Of a stretch of DNA of 64,000 nt, positions 52,952 to 62,749 are shown piece after piece. The DNA is from an uncultured Pelagibacteraceae bacterium (GTDB lineage: Bacteria > Pseudomonadota > Alphaproteobacteria > Pelagibacterales > Pelagibacteraceae), in contig CACBXQ010000005.1 of NCBI GenBank assembly GCA_902543245.1, positions 23,439 to 87,438 on the forward strand, given 5' to 3'. The position numbers and the translations under genes are program-made. Positions within the stretch are counted from its first letter, which is position 1; the number at the start of each line of letters is the position of its first letter. The notes under the pieces were generated by a model that made no database searches, was not told where the DNA came from, and worked only from the letters and a program-made list of their open reading frames with translations.

Positions 52952-53847
52952 TACTCGTGTCCCTCTGTGCTAAAGTTATAAATTTTTTCATCTAAATCAT
53001 TATATTTTTCATATTCTACTAATTCATACAATCTTTTTCTTGTTTGCATTTTATCTATAATGTTATTTTGATGTCCATTCTTATAAATGTCTCTCAATCC
53101 ATCTTCAACATTTTTCATTGCTAATCTCTGCGTTGTTACAGGATAAATAACAATGTTATAGCCAAAATTTTCCAGTTCTTTATAGTTAAATAACTTAGAT
53201 TTTCCAAATTCAGTCATGTTAGCCAACAAGTAACAACTAAGTTCTTTTCTTACTTTTTCAAAATCTTTTTCGTTTTCAAGCGCCTCAGGGAATATTATTT
53301 CTGCTCCAGCATCAATATAAGCCTTACACCTATCAATCATTTTATCTATACCTTCAACACTTTTTGCATCAGATCTTGCAATAATTTTAAAGTTTTGGTC
53401 TTTTCTTGAGTTTACACACTCTTTAATTTTTTTGACCATTTCATTAATAGAAATAAGTTCTTTATTATCTAAGTGGCCACATCTTTTCCTTTCTATTTGA
53501 TCTTCTAAGTGAACTGCTGTAATCCCAAACTCCTCAAATGTTTGTATTGTAGTTTCACAAGATTTAAAGCCTGTATCTATATCAACAATAGTAGGTAAAT
53601 TTGTCACTCTAGATATTAAATAAGATCTTGTACTTACATCTTCTAAAGTAGTCAGGCCAATATCTGGAAACCCAAGATCATTAGCCATAACTCCACCGGA
53701 AACATAAACAGCATCATAACCTATTTCTTCAATTAATTTAGCAGTTAATGGATTGTAGGCTCCTGGAACTCTTAAAATTTTATTCGTTTTTAATTTATTT
53801 ACAAAATCTAATCTTTTTTCTGCTGGTTCCTTTTGAACAAAATGCAT
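52951..53847 (-). CDS. prpB: 2-methylisocitrate lyase
   Basis: 298 residues of the PEP mutase/isocitrate lyase superfamily. The signature ERKRCGHLDNKELI has the catalytic cysteine in K-R-C-G-H, and VYVSGGVMANDLGFPDIGL and IDTGFKS are substrate-loop motifs typical of PrpB. It splits 2-methylisocitrate to pyruvate and succinate, the last step of the methylcitrate cycle. It overlaps both neighbours by one base (prpD-type upstream, prpC downstream), showing one transcript. The short length rules out a standard isocitrate lyase. Confidence 0.92.
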   Translation of the reverse strand: MHFVQKEPAEKRLDFVNKLKTNKILRVPGAYNPLTAKLIEEIGYDAVYVSGGVMANDLGFPDIGLTTLEDVSTRSYLISRVTNLPTIVDIDTGFKSCETTIQTFEEFGITAVHLEDQIERKRCGHLDNKELISINEMVKKIKECVNSRKDQNFKIIARSDAKSVEGIDKMIDRCKAYIDAGAEIIFPEALENEKDFEKVRKELSCYLLANMTEFGKSKLFNYKELENFGYNIVIYPVTTQRLAMKNVEDGLRDIYKNGHQNNIIDKMQTRKRLYELVEYEKYNDLDEKIYNFSTEGHE

Positions 53848-55349
53848 TAAAATATTCCTTTTTTTAAATTTTTTTTCAATTGGTTTTTTTTGACTGTTAT
53901 ATTTAACTTATCTAATTGACCTGATTTTAGGCTTTTAAGTCTCTGTACAGTTTTGAGAAATCTGTCACTTTCTTTTTTATTTAGAATACCTTTAGTAAGT
54001 GTTAAAAACTTATTTATGTAATTAATTCTTTTAAATGGACGTGCACCATAAGGATGAGCATCAGCTCTTTCTAATGATTCACTTATTTTTTTTCCATTGT
54101 TCATTGTTACAATTACTTTTGCTCCAAAAGCTTTTTTCTTTGGATCAGAGTTATGGTATTTTTTAGTCCATTTTTTATCTTCATGAGTTTTTATAGATTT
54201 CCATAATTTAATTGTACTTTTTTTATTAGAACGCTTTTTGGTATATGATTTCACATGGTGCCAATCTGCATCCTCTAACGCAACAGCAAATATATACATT
54301 ATTGAATGATCTAATGTTTCTCTACTTGCATTAGGATCCATTTTTTGTGGGTCATTTGCCCCTGTTCCAATTACGTAATGAGTATGATGACTAGTATATA
54401 TATCTATTTTTTTAATATTATTTAGATTTGATATTTTTTTATTTAGTATTTTAGCAATATCTATTAGTGCTTGTGATTGATATTCGGCCGAGTATTCTTT
54501 TGTATATGTCTCTAGTATTGCTTTTTTTTGTTCATTAATTTTTGGGAGTGGAACGAAGTATCTAGCACTTTTTCCATCTAGTATTCTCGCAATTACACTA
54601 TCCTCGCCTTCATAAATTGGACTTGGGGCACCCTCACCACGCATTGCTCTATCAACGGCCTCAATTGCTAACTTACCAGCATGAGCAGGTGCATAAGCTT
54701 TCCAACTGGATATTTCACCTTTTCTCGACTGTCTTGTTGAGATGGTCGTATGCAGTGCTTGTTGAACCGATTGATAAATAATTTCAGTATTTAATTTTAA
54801 CATTGATCCAATTCCAGCAGCAACGCTAGGACCTAAATGAGCAATATGATCTATTTTATGCTTATGTAAACAAATTCCTTTGACCAAATTAACTTGTACT
54901 TCATAGGCAGTGATTATTCCTCTTAATAAATCTAGACCACTTTTTTTATTTTGTTGAGCAACACTTAGAAGAGGCGGTATATTATCTCCAGGATGACTAT
55001 AATCTTGAGCTAGGAATGTATCATGAAAGTCAAGCTCTCTTACAGCAGTTCCATTTGACCAAGCAGCCCATTCACAATCAAATTTTTTTTTGGCATCAAC
55101 TCCAAATAAAGTGGCTCCATATTTTCTTGGATGTTTAAATGCCATTTCTCTAGATGTAATGACAGGACCTCTGTTAAGAGATGCTATAGCAACTGAAGCA
55201 TTGTCTATAATTCTATTAATAACCATTTCTATTGAATCTTTATTTAATTTTGCATTATCACTTGCAATTTCAGCAATTTTCCATGCCAGGTGTTTTTTTT
55301 TATGAAATTTGGTTTTAGATGGGTAAGTTTTTACTTGGTGAATTTTCAT
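53847..55349 (-). CDS. prpD: MmgE/PrpD family protein, probable 2-methylcitrate dehydratase
   Basis: 500 residues, the length of PrpD. Conserved blocks include [35 protein letters not shown] (given as ELDFHDTFL and [10 protein letters not shown]), [23 protein letters not shown] (given as [16 protein letters not shown]) and [19 protein letters not shown]. It dehydrates 2-methylcitrate to the 2-methylaconitate form without an iron-sulfur cluster. It is first in the operon prpD-prpB-prpC. A few basic stretches ([13 protein letters not shown]) are lineage-typical. Hydration to methylisocitrate would need an aconitase encoded elsewhere. Confidence 0.88.
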   Translation of the reverse strand: MKIHQVKTYPSKTKFHKKKHLAWKIAEIASDNAKLNKDSIEMVINRIIDNASVAIASLNRGPVITSREMAFKHPRKYGATLFGVDAKKKFDCEWAAWSNGTAVRELDFHDTFLAQDYSHPGDNIPPLLSVAQQNKKSGLDLLRGIITAYEVQVNLVKGICLHKHKIDHIAHLGPSVAAGIGSMLKLNTEIIYQSVQQALHTTISTRQSRKGEISSWKAYAPAHAGKLAIEAVDRAMRGEGAPSPIYEGEDSVIARILDGKSARYFVPLPKINEQKKAILETYTKEYSAEYQSQALIDIAKILNKKISNLNNIKKIDIYTSHHTHYVIGTGANDPQKMDPNASRETLDHSIMYIFAVALEDADWHHVKSYTKKRSNKKSTIKLWKSIKTHEDKKWTKKYHNSDPKKKAFGAKVIVTMNNGKKISESLERADAHPYGARPFKRINYINKFLTLTKGILNKKESDRFLKTVQRLKSLKSGQLDKLNITVKKNQLKKNLKKGIF

Positions 55350-55355
55350 AGGTAT

Positions 55356-55955
55356 TTAATACATAATTATATATACAGAAGTTAAGAGCAATAGCAATGC
55401 CATGAAGTATTCAATAATTTTTTTAATATTATTATTCTTTATTATAGACCTTATCGAAGATCCAAAAAGTGCCCATACAGTAATAGATGGCAGGCAAACT
55501 ATAAAACCAATTAAAGACATAAATAAAACAGCAAGAATTAGATTTTCTTCTCTTGGAAAAAAACCTACTGCAGCTGAGGATGATATGGCCCAAGCTTTTG
55601 GGTTTACAATTTGAAATAATGATGCTTCATATAGTTTAAGAGGTCTAGATTTTTCGTTATTTATATTTTTAAATGATCCAATAATTTTATAACTAAGATA
55701 CAGAAGATAAAGAGCACAAATGTATTTTAAATATTCCTGAATAAATGGATAGGTTTGAAATATTTTTCCAAGACCTAAACACATTAAGGCAATTTGAAAT
55801 ATATGCCCTGTCGGGATACCTATTAAATGTGGAATTGTTTTTTTAAAACCAAATTTAATCCCAGAAGCTGTTAGCATAGCATTATTAGGTCCAGGTGTAA
55901 TAAACATAACAGTATAAAAGCTTGCTAATGCCAAAATTAGTTCAAAATTAATCAT
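55356..55955 (-). CDS. LysE family exporter
   Basis: 199 residues with six hydrophobic segments. The N-terminal MFITPGPNNAMLTASGIKFG is the LysE/RhtB signature, and QIVNPKAWAISSSAAVGFF is the mid-protein motif. Members export amino acids or related small molecules across the inner membrane. It lies 6 bases ahead of the prpD operon and overlaps the HAD phosphatase gene upstream by 8 bases, so all may share one transcript. The substrate is unknown. Confidence 0.88.
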   Translation of the reverse strand: MINFELILALASFYTVMFITPGPNNAMLTASGIKFGFKKTIPHLIGIPTGHIFQIALMCLGLGKIFQTYPFIQEYLKYICALYLLYLSYKIIGSFKNINNEKSRPLKLYEASLFQIVNPKAWAISSSAAVGFFPREENLILAVLFMSLIGFIVCLPSITVWALFGSSIRSIIKNNNIKKIIEYFMALLLLLTSVYIIMY

Positions 55956-56637
55956 TTAGATAATCTTTTACAATTTTTTCTAAGCCAATAAAATTTTTGA
56001 TTAAATGATCATGATGAATTTCTGATACTTTTTTTTCTGTATAGCCATTCTCTAATAAGATAAATTTCATACCACAATTTTTTGCTGAGTCAGCGTCCGT
56101 CTCACTATCGCCGATCATTACACTTTTTTCTATACTACCATCTATTATTTCTAGGACACTTGTTAAATGTCTAGGATCAGGTTTGCAATATTCAAAAGTG
56201 TTACTTCCAGCAACATATTCAAAGTAGTCATATATTTTAATTTTCTTTAACAAATCAATTGCAAGATGTTCTTGTTTATTTGTACATACACCCATTGAAA
56301 TTTTTTCATTTTTACACCAAGACAAAAAATCTATAACACCATCTATTAACTTGCTTTCATTATTAATATTTCTTCCATAATAATCAATAAACTCTTTTAC
56401 CATTTCCTCTTTTGTACTTTCGTCAGTAAATTTTCTGAATTCCTTTTTTGCAGTATTATATATAGATCTATAAATTAAAGATTTAGCACCTCTTCCAACT
56501 AGTTTTTTAATGTCGTCGGTAGCTTTAGTTTCAAAACCAAACTTTTTCATAACATGTTTATGAGCATTAACTAGATCAGGCGCTGTATCAACTAATGTTC
56601 CATCTAAATCAAATAAAATTGTTAATTTTTGAGTCAT
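55948..56637 (-). CDS. HAD family phosphatase, phosphoglycolate phosphatase-like
   Basis: 229 residues from the ATG chosen here (a TTG six bases upstream is the other choice). Motif I is LFDLDGTLVDTAPD, motif II region GVCTNKQEHLA and motifs III/IV are CKPDPRHL and MIGDSETDADSAKN. The cap of about 80 helical residues is that of Gph-type enzymes, which remove phosphate from 2-phosphoglycolate made by DNA repair or oxygenase reactions. Substrate specificity in this family is often broad. It is divergent from the glmU-like gene by about 70 bases. Confidence 0.85.
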   Translation of the reverse strand: MTQKLTILFDLDGTLVDTAPDLVNAHKHVMKKFGFETKATDDIKKLVGRGAKSLIYRSIYNTAKKEFRKFTDESTKEEMVKEFIDYYGRNINNESKLIDGVIDFLSWCKNEKISMGVCTNKQEHLAIDLLKKIKIYDYFEYVAGSNTFEYCKPDPRHLTSVLEIIDGSIEKSVMIGDSETDADSAKNCGMKFILLENGYTEKKVSEIHHDHLIKNFIGLEKIVKDYLND

Positions 56638-56705
56638 AACCAAAGTATTTTTAAGAAATATTTTGTGAATTAATTATATCATATACTTAATATAGAGATT
56701 TTAAA

Positions 56706-57326
56706 ATGAAACAAACAAATTCACAAAAAATTCAAAAAAAATTAAGGATAAAATTTATAAAACAAGGTGTAAAAATGATTGATGCTGAAACTGTATATCT
56801 ATCAAAAGATACCAAAATTGGAAAAAATGTAATTATTGAACCGTTTGTTGTTATAGGTTCAAAAGTAAAGATTGGATCTAATGTTAAAATAAATTCTTTT
56901 TCTCATCTTGAAGAGTGCACTATATCAAGCAATGTATCAATTGGTCCTTATGCCAGATTAAGACCTGGTTCATTTTTAGATAAAGGTTCTAGAGTTGGAA
57001 ATTTTGTTGAAATTAAGAAAAGTAAAATTGGCAAAGACTCAAAAGTAAATCATTTGTCATATATTGGAGATACGCAAATTGGAAAAAAAGTAAATATAGG
57101 CGCTGGAACTATTACTTGTAATTATGATGGAATAAAAAAACATAAAACAAAAATCAAAGATAAAGTTTTTATTGGATCAAATTCATCATTGGTTGCGCCA
57201 TTAACCATAAATCAAGGTAGTACTGTAGGTGCAGGGTCTGTAATTACGAAAAACGTTAAAAAAAATTCTCTTGCTTTGACAAGAACTTCTCAAACAGAAG
57301 TTAATAACTATAAAAGAAAAAAGTAA
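56706..57326 (+). CDS. GlmU-like acetyltransferase domain without the uridylyltransferase half
   Basis: 206 residues that match only the C-terminal half of GlmU. The N-terminus (QKKLRIKFIKQGVKMIDAETVYLS) corresponds to the GlmU linker helix and the start of the left-handed beta helix; the piece KFIKQGVKMIDAETVYL is the diagnostic part. Acetyltransferase residues are present: YARLRPGS, NFVEIKKSKIG, NHLSYIGDTQIG and NIGAGTITCNYDGIKKHKT. It should make N-acetylglucosamine-1-phosphate from glucosamine-1-phosphate. The pyrophosphorylase domain (GxGTRM-type motif, about 230 residues) is absent here. The gene is followed 5 bases later by glmS, so it belongs to the UDP-GlcNAc pathway. Confidence 0.88.
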   Translation: MKQTNSQKIQKKLRIKFIKQGVKMIDAETVYLSKDTKIGKNVIIEPFVVIGSKVKIGSNVKINSFSHLEECTISSNVSIGPYARLRPGSFLDKGSRVGNFVEIKKSKIGKDSKVNHLSYIGDTQIGKKVNIGAGTITCNYDGIKKHKTKIKDKVFIGSNSSLVAPLTINQGSTVGAGSVITKNVKKNSLALTRTSQTEVNNYKRKK

Positions 57327-57331
57327 TTTTT

Positions 57332-59152
57332 ATGTGTGGAATAGTTGGCATTACTGGAAAAAAACAAGTCACATCTGAAATCTTAAATTCTTTAAAAAGA
57401 TTAGAGTACAGAGGTTATGACTCAGCAGGTATCGCAACATTAAATAATGACCAAATAAATGAAGTAAAATGCGAAGGTAGAGTTGATGTACTAGAAAAAA
57501 ATCTTTTAAAATTAGACATTAATGGAAACGTTGGTATTGGGCATGTTAGATGGGCCACACATGGAGCGCCTAGTGATATCAATGCACACCCACATTCATC
57601 TAAAGAAGTATCAGTTGTTCATAATGGAATAATTGAAAATTCAATGTTACTTAAAAAAGACCTCCTCAAAAAGGGATATAATTTTAAATCACAAACTGAC
57701 ACAGAAGTTATAGTTCATCTTATGTCTGAATATTTAAAACGTTATAAAATAAAAAATGCTGTAATGAAAATGCTCAATAGTTTACAGGGCAGTTATGCTT
57801 TAGGTATGATTTTTAAAGATCATCCCAATATTATTATTGGAGCCAGAAGAGGATCTCCTTTAGCTGTTGGTTATGGCCCAGGTGAAAACTATTTAGGCTC
57901 AGATTCTTATGCACTGAAATCAATGACAAATAAAATTTCTTATTTAAATGATGGTGAATTCTGTATTATAAATAATGATCAAGTTGAATTTTTTGATGAA
58001 CAAGGTGCTAAAATTAATAAAAAAATTTTGACCTTATCTTCGGATGAGAAAAAGTATGATAAAGGTGATTACAAGCACTTTATGGCTAAAGAAATAGATG
58101 AACAGCCAAATGTAATAAAGAATTGTGTAAATGAGTATGTTGATAAGATAAATAATGAAATAAATATATTTAATTTTCCTTGGAACGAAAAAGATATAAA
58201 AAATATAATATTAATTGGCTGTGGAACTGCTTATCACTCATGTTTGGTAGCAAAGTATTGGTTTGAAGAATTGACAGATCTTGAGGTTTCAGTGGATATT
58301 GCATCTGAATTTAGATACAGAAAAAATAGATTAAAGAAAGAAACACTTTATATTTTCCTTTCACAGTCAGGTGAAACAGCTGATACATATGCCGCTTTAG
58401 ATTTATGTAAAAAAAACGGAATGAAAACCTGTGCAATTGTTAATGTTATTGAGAGCTCAATTGCCAGAGACTCTGATTTTGTTTTACCAATTTATTGTGG
58501 ACCAGAAATTGGAGTTGCTTCTACTAAAGCTTTTTTAGCTCAATTACTTGTATTGTACATATTAACTTTAAAACTTTCTTTTCTAAAAAAAAATATTGAT
58601 GAGCAAACTTACAAACAGAAGATTAAAGATTTAAAAAATTTACATAGTCAAGTTGAAAAAACACTTCTATTGGAAAATAAAATTAACTCTATTGCAAATA
58701 TATTTTCTGATGCTAAAGGATGCATGTTTTTAGGAAGAGGAAGTTCATTTCCTATTGCATTAGAAGGAGCTCTTAAGTTAAAAGAGTTATCCTACGTTCA
58801 TGCCGAAGGTTATCCCGCAGGAGAAATGAAACATGGTCCATTGGCTTTAATTGAAGATGGAATGCCTGTTGTTGTATTGGCTCCAAAAGATTCATATTAT
58901 AAAAAGACCATTTCAAATATGCAGGAAGTAATTGCTAGAGGTGCTAAAGTATTACTTGTTACAAACAAAAGTGAAGATGATGTATTTTCAGAAAATATAT
59001 GGGAGACAATTGAAGTAGAGTTAAGCAATAGCGATCTAATACCAATTTTGTTAACTATACCTCTGCAAAAATTAGCTTATTATTCAGCTTTGAAAAAAGG
59101 TTTTGATATTGATAAGCCTCGTAATCTAGCTAAATCAGTTACTGTTGAATAA
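57332..59152 (+). CDS. glmS: glucosamine-6-phosphate synthase (glutamine-hydrolysing)
   Basis: 606 residues, full length. Cys2 of MCGIVGITGKKQ is the N-terminal glutaminase nucleophile. RLEYRGYDSAGIAT, VGIGHVRWATHGAP, two SIS domains (IGCGTAYHSCLVAKYWFEEL with FLSQSGETADTYAAL, and FLGRGSSFPIALEGALKLKE, given here only as family landmarks) and the ending DKPRNLAKSVTVE confirm it. It forms glucosamine-6-phosphate from fructose-6-phosphate and glutamine, the entry to cell-wall and LPS precursors. It follows the GlmU-like gene by 5 bases. No glmS ribozyme space exists in the short gap. Confidence 0.97.
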   Translation: MCGIVGITGKKQVTSEILNSLKRLEYRGYDSAGIATLNNDQINEVKCEGRVDVLEKNLLKLDINGNVGIGHVRWATHGAPSDINAHPHSSKEVSVVHNGIIENSMLLKKDLLKKGYNFKSQTDTEVIVHLMSEYLKRYKIKNAVMKMLNSLQGSYALGMIFKDHPNIIIGARRGSPLAVGYGPGENYLGSDSYALKSMTNKISYLNDGEFCIINNDQVEFFDEQGAKINKKILTLSSDEKKYDKGDYKHFMAKEIDEQPNVIKNCVNEYVDKINNEINIFNFPWNEKDIKNIILIGCGTAYHSCLVAKYWFEELTDLEVSVDIASEFRYRKNRLKKETLYIFLSQSGETADTYAALDLCKKNGMKTCAIVNVIESSIARDSDFVLPIYCGPEIGVASTKAFLAQLLVLYILTLKLSFLKKNIDEQTYKQKIKDLKNLHSQVEKTLLLENKINSIANIFSDAKGCMFLGRGSSFPIALEGALKLKELSYVHAEGYPAGEMKHGPLALIEDGMPVVVLAPKDSYYKKTISNMQEVIARGAKVLLVTNKSEDDVFSENIWETIEVELSNSDLIPILLTIPLQKLAYYSALKKGFDIDKPRNLAKSVTVE

Positions 59153-59187
59153 ATAAAAAACTCTGATACAACAATTACAGGTTGAAT

Positions 59188-60567
59188 ATGAAAAAATGGA
59201 AAGTAAATAGTTGGAAAAATTATCCTGTAAAACACATCCCAACTTATCAAGACATTAATGAACTTGATAAAGTTCTTGCAAAGATAAAAAGTTTTCCACC
59301 ATTGGTATTTGCAGGTGAGACAAGACACTTAAAACAACAGCTTGCGGATGTAGTCGATGGAAAAGCTTTTTTATTGCAAGGTGGTGACTGTGCAGAGAGT
59401 TTTGCAGAATTTAATCCAGATAATATTAGGGACTATTTTAAAGTAATACTTCAAATGTCACTCGTTCTTACATACTCAGCATCATTACCAGTTGTCAAAC
59501 TAGGAAGAATTGCTGGTCAATTTTCAAAACCTAGAAGTGCTCCAACAGAAAAACAAGGAAATGTAGAGCTACCCAGTTACCTAGGTGATAATATTAATGG
59601 AATGGAATTTACTGAGAAAGCAAGGAGACCTGATCCAAAAAGATTATTTAAAGCATATTCTCAATCAGCTTCAACTTTAAATATATTAAGGGCGTTTTCA
59701 AAAGGTGGATTCGCAGATTTAAACAAAGTTCATTTATGGAATTTAGATTATATTAAAAAAAGTCCTCAAGCTAAAAAATTTAAAGAATTAGAGGATAAAA
59801 TTGCAGATGCTTTAGCGTTTATCGAAGCATGCGGTATAACCTCGGACTTTAATAATAGATTGTACACTGTAAACTTTTGGACTTCACATGAAGCATTACT
59901 ATTACCTTTCGAGGAAAGCATGACCAGAGTTGATTCAACCACTGGCGAGTATCATGATACCTCAGCTCATTTCGTATGGATAGGTGATAGAACTAGGCAA
60001 CTTGATGGTGGCCATGTTGAATTTTGCAGAGGTATTGAAAATCCTATTGGAATTAAATGTGGACCTACTTCTAAGGGAGAAGAAATAGTAAAGATTTGTA
60101 ACTTGCTTAATCCAAAAAATGAGAAAGGAAAAATTACTTTAATCTCAAGATTTGGACATAAGAATGTAGAAAAGTTTTTACCAAAATTGATTAGATCAAT
60201 AAAAAAGGAAGGAATAAATGTTATCTGGTCATGTGATCCTATGCATGGTAATACTATTAAATCAACTACTGGTTTTAAAACTAGACCTTTTAATGATGTT
60301 GTGAACGAAGTTAAAAATGTTTTTGCAGTTCACCAAAGTGAAGGTTCCTATGCCGGTGGTCTCCATATTGAAATGACTGGACAAAATGTTACAGAATGCA
60401 CTGGTGGAGCAAAAAATATATCAGATCAAGACTTATCGAGCAGATATCATACTCAGTGTGATCCAAGATTAAATGCTGATCAAGCTTTAGAATTAGCCTT
60501 TTTAATTTCAGACGAGATTAAAAAGAATTCCACCTATGCAAAAAACTCAATAAGAGCGGCATCATAA
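59188..60567 (+). CDS. class II 3-deoxy-7-phosphoheptulonate (DAHP) synthase
   Basis: 459 residues from the ATG chosen here, 6 bases after an in-frame TTG. LLQGGDCAESFAEFNPDNIRD, KLGRIAGQFSKPRSAPTE and GFADLNKVHLWNLDY are hallmarks of the plant-type (class II) enzyme, and CDPMHGNT and HIEMTGQNVTECTGG give the metal and substrate site. It condenses phosphoenolpyruvate and erythrose-4-phosphate in the first step of aromatic amino acid synthesis. It is 35 bases behind glmS. Class II enzymes are common in alphaproteobacteria and often lack simple feedback domains. Confidence 0.95.
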   Translation: MKKWKVNSWKNYPVKHIPTYQDINELDKVLAKIKSFPPLVFAGETRHLKQQLADVVDGKAFLLQGGDCAESFAEFNPDNIRDYFKVILQMSLVLTYSASLPVVKLGRIAGQFSKPRSAPTEKQGNVELPSYLGDNINGMEFTEKARRPDPKRLFKAYSQSASTLNILRAFSKGGFADLNKVHLWNLDYIKKSPQAKKFKELEDKIADALAFIEACGITSDFNNRLYTVNFWTSHEALLLPFEESMTRVDSTTGEYHDTSAHFVWIGDRTRQLDGGHVEFCRGIENPIGIKCGPTSKGEEIVKICNLLNPKNEKGKITLISRFGHKNVEKFLPKLIRSIKKEGINVIWSCDPMHGNTIKSTTGFKTRPFNDVVNEVKNVFAVHQSEGSYAGGLHIEMTGQNVTECTGGAKNISDQDLSSRYHTQCDPRLNADQALELAFLISDEIKKNSTYAKNSIRAAS

Positions 60568-60604
60568 TCATTTAAAAAAATAAATTAATTCATATATTAG
60601 TCCT

Positions 60605-61342
60605 ATGGAAGTTAGTAAAAAAGTATTATTTATAAGAAACTGGATATCTAATTATATCGATTCAATGCCTTCGAAAGCTGATTCTCTTGTAATCGGTATA
60701 TCAGGTGGAATTGACTCGTCAGTTTCAAGTACTTTGAGTGCTATGACGGGCTTAAGAACTATTGTCTTATCAATGCCAATTAAACAAAAATCCAATCAGC
60801 ATGATCTAAGTCAAAAACATTTAGAGTGGTTAAAATCAAATTTTAAAAACGTTGAGGGACACACAATTAAATTAGATAATCTATTTGATGAATTCAAATC
60901 ATCTTTATCAAATTTTGATAATGAGCATGGAATGGCAAATTCAAGAGCTAGATTAAGGATGACAACTCTTTATCAAGTTGCAGCAGCTAACAATGGTATT
61001 GTTGTTGGAACAGGTAATAAGGTTGAAGATTTCGGTGTTGGGTTTTACACAAAATACGGTGATGGAGGTGTTGATATATCACCCATTGCTGATTGCAATA
61101 AGACTGAAGTTTGGGAGCTAGGAAAAGAATTAAAAATTCTTGATGAAATAATTGAAGCGCCACCAACAGATGGCTTATGGGATGATGGTAGAACTGACGA
61201 AGGTCAATTAGGTCTTTCATATAGAGAGTTAGAAGAGGCGATGATTAATGAAAATTCTACCAATAGAGACAAATATCTAAAAATTAGAAAAATAAATTTG
61301 CATAAAATGGACCCAATTCCAGTATGCAAGATCCCTAATTAA
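60605..61342 (+). CDS. nadE: NAD synthetase (ammonia-dependent type)
   Basis: 245 residues, a single-domain enzyme without the glutaminase half. The ATP-pyrophosphatase P loop is VIGISGGIDSSVSS. GTGNKVEDFGVGFYTKYGDGG, DISPIADCNKTEVW and APPTDGLWDDGRTDE are the standard NaAD-binding and loop motifs. It amidates nicotinic acid adenine dinucleotide to NAD. Use of free ammonia rather than glutamine is inferred from size. It is in line with the DAHP synthase and cysS genes, with gaps of about 40 bases. Confidence 0.95.
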   Translation: MEVSKKVLFIRNWISNYIDSMPSKADSLVIGISGGIDSSVSSTLSAMTGLRTIVLSMPIKQKSNQHDLSQKHLEWLKSNFKNVEGHTIKLDNLFDEFKSSLSNFDNEHGMANSRARLRMTTLYQVAAANNGIVVGTGNKVEDFGVGFYTKYGDGGVDISPIADCNKTEVWELGKELKILDEIIEAPPTDGLWDDGRTDEGQLGLSYRELEEAMINENSTNRDKYLKIRKINLHKMDPIPVCKIPN

Positions 61343-61387
61343 TCAATTAGATTCACAAATCAATAATTAAGGTATATTTCTAAAGAT

Positions 61388-62749
61388 ATGAATAAAGATA
61401 TTTATTTAACAAATACCTTAAGTAACAAAAAAGAGAAGTTTATACCAATCAATGAAAAAAATATTGGTATGTATGTTTGTGGACCCACTGTGTATGATGA
61501 CCCACATATTGGAAATGCAAGACCATTAGTAGTTTTTGATATTTTATATAAAGTTTTAAAGTGTAAGTATGGAAAAAAAAATATTTCTTATGTAAGAAAT
61601 ATAACTGATATTGATGATAAAATCATTAAAGCTTCCAATGAAAAAAGTATTTCTATTAAAGAATTAACAGAGAATATTACAGAGAGATTTCATGATGATT
61701 GCAATTACCTGAGTTGCGATGTGCCAACAAATGAACCAAAGGCAACAGATAATGTTTCGTTGATGATTGAAATGATTAATGATTTAATTAATAAAAAATA
61801 TGCTTACTTAAATAACAATCATGTTTATTTTGAAATTAAAAAATTTAAAGATTATGGAAAATTATCAAATAGAAATATTGATGAACTAATTGCCGGTTCG
61901 AGGGTTGAGGTATCCGATAATAAAATAAACAATGAAGATTTTGTTTTATGGAAACCATCAAACAATAATGAACCATCATGGGATTCACCTTGGGGACTAG
62001 GTAGACCTGGTTGGCATTTAGAATGTTCTGTTATGTCAAAAAAATATTTAGGTGAGAAATTTGATATTCATGGAGGTGGTAGAGATTTAATTTTTCCACA
62101 TCATGAAAACGAGATAGCACAATCAGTATGCGCTAATGATACAGATGGATTTGCTAACTATTGGGTTCATAACGGATTTATAACTATATCAAAAGAAAAA
62201 ATGTCTAAGTCTCAAGGAAATATTCTAAAAATAAAGGATTTTAAAAAAAAAATTAGTGGACAAGTTCTGAGACTAGCTCTCTTATCAACACATTATAAAC
62301 AACCCTTAGATTGGAGTAATAAGTTGTTAGATGAAAGTGAAAAGACATTAAACAAATGGTACCAATGTTATGTTGAAACAAATTCTAAAACTCGTATTTC
62401 TACGAATGATTTGTTACCACTATATGATGATTTAAATACACCAGCTTACATAACAAATTTGCATAAACTTTTTGATAAAGCGGTTAACGGTAAACATAGT
62501 GACAAAGAGATTTTTACAACAGCATGTCAATTTATTGGTCTGTTGAATACCAATGCTAAAGAATGGAGAAATTTTAAAAAATCTTTAGCAGGAATATCAG
62601 AAAAAGATATTTTATCCATGATTGAGGCTCGAGAAATCGCTAGAACCAATAAAGATTTTGGTAAAGCAGACAAGATTAGAGATGAACTTTCTGACAAAGG
62701 TATTTTAATTGAGGATAAAGATGGTAAAACGTCCTGGAAATTTAAATGA
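61388..62749 (+). CDS. cysS: cysteinyl-tRNA synthetase
   Basis: 453 residues, standard length. The zinc ligand cysteine is in MYVCGPTVYDDPHIGNAR, which also carries the HIGH-like HIGN. GWHLECSVMSKKYLG and DIHGGGRDLIFPHHENEIAQ give the remaining zinc ligands, and KEKMSKSQGN is the KMSKS loop. It charges tRNA-Cys in the cytoplasm. Its stop overlaps the start of the next gene (ATGA), a citramalate synthase, an arrangement that suggests co-translation without an obvious pathway link. Confidence 0.97.
   Translation: MNKDIYLTNTLSNKKEKFIPINEKNIGMYVCGPTVYDDPHIGNARPLVVFDILYKVLKCKYGKKNISYVRNITDIDDKIIKASNEKSISIKELTENITERFHDDCNYLSCDVPTNEPKATDNVSLMIEMINDLINKKYAYLNNNHVYFEIKKFKDYGKLSNRNIDELIAGSRVEVSDNKINNEDFVLWKPSNNNEPSWDSPWGLGRPGWHLECSVMSKKYLGEKFDIHGGGRDLIFPHHENEIAQSVCANDTDGFANYWVHNGFITISKEKMSKSQGNILKIKDFKKKISGQVLRLALLSTHYKQPLDWSNKLLDESEKTLNKWYQCYVETNSKTRISTNDLLPLYDDLNTPAYITNLHKLFDKAVNGKHSDKEIFTTACQFIGLLNTNAKEWRNFKKSLAGISEKDILSMIEAREIARTNKDFGKADKIRDELSDKGILIEDKDGKTSWKFK

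Noticed and set aside
57327..57331. glmS ribozyme
   Set aside because: The gap before glmS is 5 bases, and the upstream sequence is a coding end. No room for a ribozyme core.
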